Assembly: GCA_020024085.1 (NCBI GenBank)
Contig: JAHHUG010000064.1
Location: forward strand, 1 to 8,019
Direction: 5' to 3'
DNA length: 8,019 nt
Origin: Christensenellaceae bacterium
GTDB taxonomy: Bacteria; Bacillota; Clostridia; Christensenellales; CAAEEZ01
Below are positions 7,269-8,019 of this stretch, in pieces. The notes under the pieces are model-generated. The model searched no databases and was not told the origin of the DNA. It was given only the letters and a program-made list of their open reading frames with translations. The translations under genes were made by a program, and so were the position numbers. How positions within the stretch are numbered: position 1 is the stretch's first letter; each line of letters begins with the position of its first letter.

Positions 7269-7297
7269 AGTATAACATACAAAACACAATATTGCAA
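7269..7297 (-). promoter_or_regulatory. Extended -10 sigma-A promoter of the tig operon
   Basis: On the minus strand -35 TTGCAA (7297-7292), a 17-nt spacer and -10 TATACT (7274-7269), preceded by TGT to give an extended TGnTATACT, form a strong promoter. Transcription should start near 7262, leaving a leader of about 33 nt before the tig ATG. I found no further promoter or terminator inside the operon, so all five genes probably share this start. I see no CIRCE inverted repeat or CtsR heptad repeat, so heat-shock control of the classical kind is not evident. Confidence 0.85.
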
Positions 7298-7349
7298 TAA
7301 TTTTAGTATATTATAAAATTATTTAATAATGTATTTAGTAAACATTATC

Positions 7350-7378
7350 TTGATTATTATATTGCTATATTGTATAAT
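7350..7378 (+). promoter_or_regulatory. Sigma-A promoter of rqcH
   Basis: TTGATT (7350-7355), a 17-nt spacer and a perfect TATAAT (7373-7378) form the promoter. The start would be near 7385, so the leader is only about 14 nt and consists almost entirely of the ribosome binding site AAAGGAGA (7387-7394). The -35 elements of this promoter and the tig promoter are about 52 bp apart and face away from each other. The A/T-rich stretch between them, 7298-7349, shows no clear operator. Confidence 0.87.
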
Positions 7379-7398
7379 AGATTTCAAAAGGAGATAAT

Positions 7399-8019
7399 AT
7401 GTCAATAGATTTAGTAACATTAAGCATTCTTACAAACGAACTTTCTACAAAATTAATTATGGGTAAAATTCTTAAAGTTAATCAACCAGAAAATGACGAA
7501 ATAAGATTTAATATTAGGAATAATGGAGAAAATTATACCCTTGTAGTTTCTTCTAATCCCAATAATCCAAGGATTAATTTGACAAGTTCTAAAAAAACAA
7601 ATCCAACAGTCTGCCCTAATTTTTGTATGCTATTAAGGAAGTATTTGACCAATTCTATTATAAAAAACATTAGTTTGGAGAATAGTGACAGAATTATCAA
7701 ACTTACCTTTGAAAGTAAAGATGAATTAAAATATTCTAGAACATTTAATATATATGTGGAACTAATCAATAGATATTCCAATATTATTTTTACAAATGAA
7801 AATGATATGATTTTAAGTTCAATTAGGCAAATCCCCTTTGACAAAAATCAAAAAAGACCAATTGTTAATGGTATAAAGTATCAATTTTTACCTCAAAACA
7901 CCAAGCCTTGTATTTTTGATATTAATAATAATTTGGATATATTCAATCAATTTAGAAATGAAAAATTACAAGATTTTATATTAACTAATTTTAGTGGACT
8001 AAGTAAGCAAACATTAAAA
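7399..8019 (+). CDS. rqcH: RqcH (NFACT-family ribosome quality control factor), 3' part missing
   Basis: Bacterial homologue of Rqc2/NEMF, formerly called FbpA/YloA or fibronectin-binding protein. It binds 50S subunits carrying a stalled peptidyl-tRNA and recruits tRNA-Ala to add C-terminal alanine tails. The 207 codons present, open to the window edge, cover the NFACT-N domain. Recognisable stretches are the opening MSIDLVTLSILTNEL, KILKVNQPENDEI (26-38 region), SSNPNNPRINL (51-61) and CMLLRKYL (76-83). The NSDR motif places Asp97 and Arg98 at the same numbers as the D97/R98 pair of B. subtilis RqcH that is needed for tRNA binding and tailing. The full protein is normally about 560-590 residues, so the helical, coiled-coil and NFACT-R parts lie beyond the window. 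The ATG at 7399 has AGGAG 5 nt upstream. It diverges from the tig-clpP-clpX operon, whose protease degrades alanine-tailed chains in B. subtilis. A pure adhesin role is unlikely. Confidence 0.93.
   Translation, partial: MSIDLVTLSILTNELSTKLIMGKILKVNQPENDEIRFNIRNNGENYTLVVSSNPNNPRINLTSSKKTNPTVCPNFCMLLRKYLTNSIIKNISLENSDRIIKLTFESKDELKYSRTFNIYVELINRYSNIIFTNENDMILSSIRQIPFDKNQKRPIVNGIKYQFLPQNTKPCIFDINNNLDIFNQFRNEKLQDFILTNFSGLSKQTLK

Noticed and set aside
7230..7398. Possible heat-shock operator (CIRCE or CtsR box) in the divergent intergenic region
   Set aside because: No TTAGCACTC/GAGTGCTAA inverted repeat and no GGTCAAA tandem heptads are present.
7533..7844. 103-codon open frame on the minus strand
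   Set aside because: It lies wholly within rqcH, whose plus-strand frame has clear NFACT-N motifs and its own promoter and ribosome binding site. The hydrophobic composition is a by-product of the A/T-rich opposite strand.

Overview
The window looks like chromosomal DNA from a low-GC, Gram-positive, Clostridia-type bacterium. The reasons are the strongly A/T-biased sequence, consensus sigma-A promoters, strong AGGAGG-type ribosome binding sites, and a trigger factor/ClpP/ClpX/Lon/YsxC gene order typical of Firmicutes. A small cysteine-rich gene behind what looks like a mother-cell sporulation promoter also points to a spore-forming lineage. No mobile element, CRISPR array or phage gene is visible.

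Layout from left to right. Positions 1-242 hold three tRNA genes on the minus strand, read in the order Pro(TGG), Ile2(CAT), Asp(GTC). The Asp gene is cut by the window edge, and a consensus promoter for the cluster lies at 268-296. Positions 355-1123 hold a stand-alone minus-strand unit: a sigma-K/sigma-E-like promoter, a 212-residue protein with 14 cysteines, and an intrinsic terminator. Positions 1125-7297 are one minus-strand operon, tig-clpP-clpX-lon-ysxC, with a strong extended -10 promoter and a UUCG-loop terminator. Its genes are packed with gaps of 6-15 nt or a 10-nt overlap. At 7350-8019 a divergent plus-strand promoter drives rqcH, whose first 207 codons are in the window.

The operon is a protein-fate module. 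Trigger factor folds nascent chains at the ribosome exit, ClpXP and Lon degrade failed or regulated proteins, and YsxC is a GTPase for large-subunit assembly. The divergent neighbour encodes RqcH, which adds alanine tails to chains stuck on split 50S subunits; in Bacillus subtilis such tails are degrons for ClpXP. The tagging factor and the protease therefore share a 169-bp divergent intergenic region here.

Most of the window is conserved housekeeping content. The least understood item is the cysteine-rich gene at 431-1069. The most interesting arrangement is the rqcH/tig-clpP-clpX divergence. I see no clear evidence of a wholly new system.
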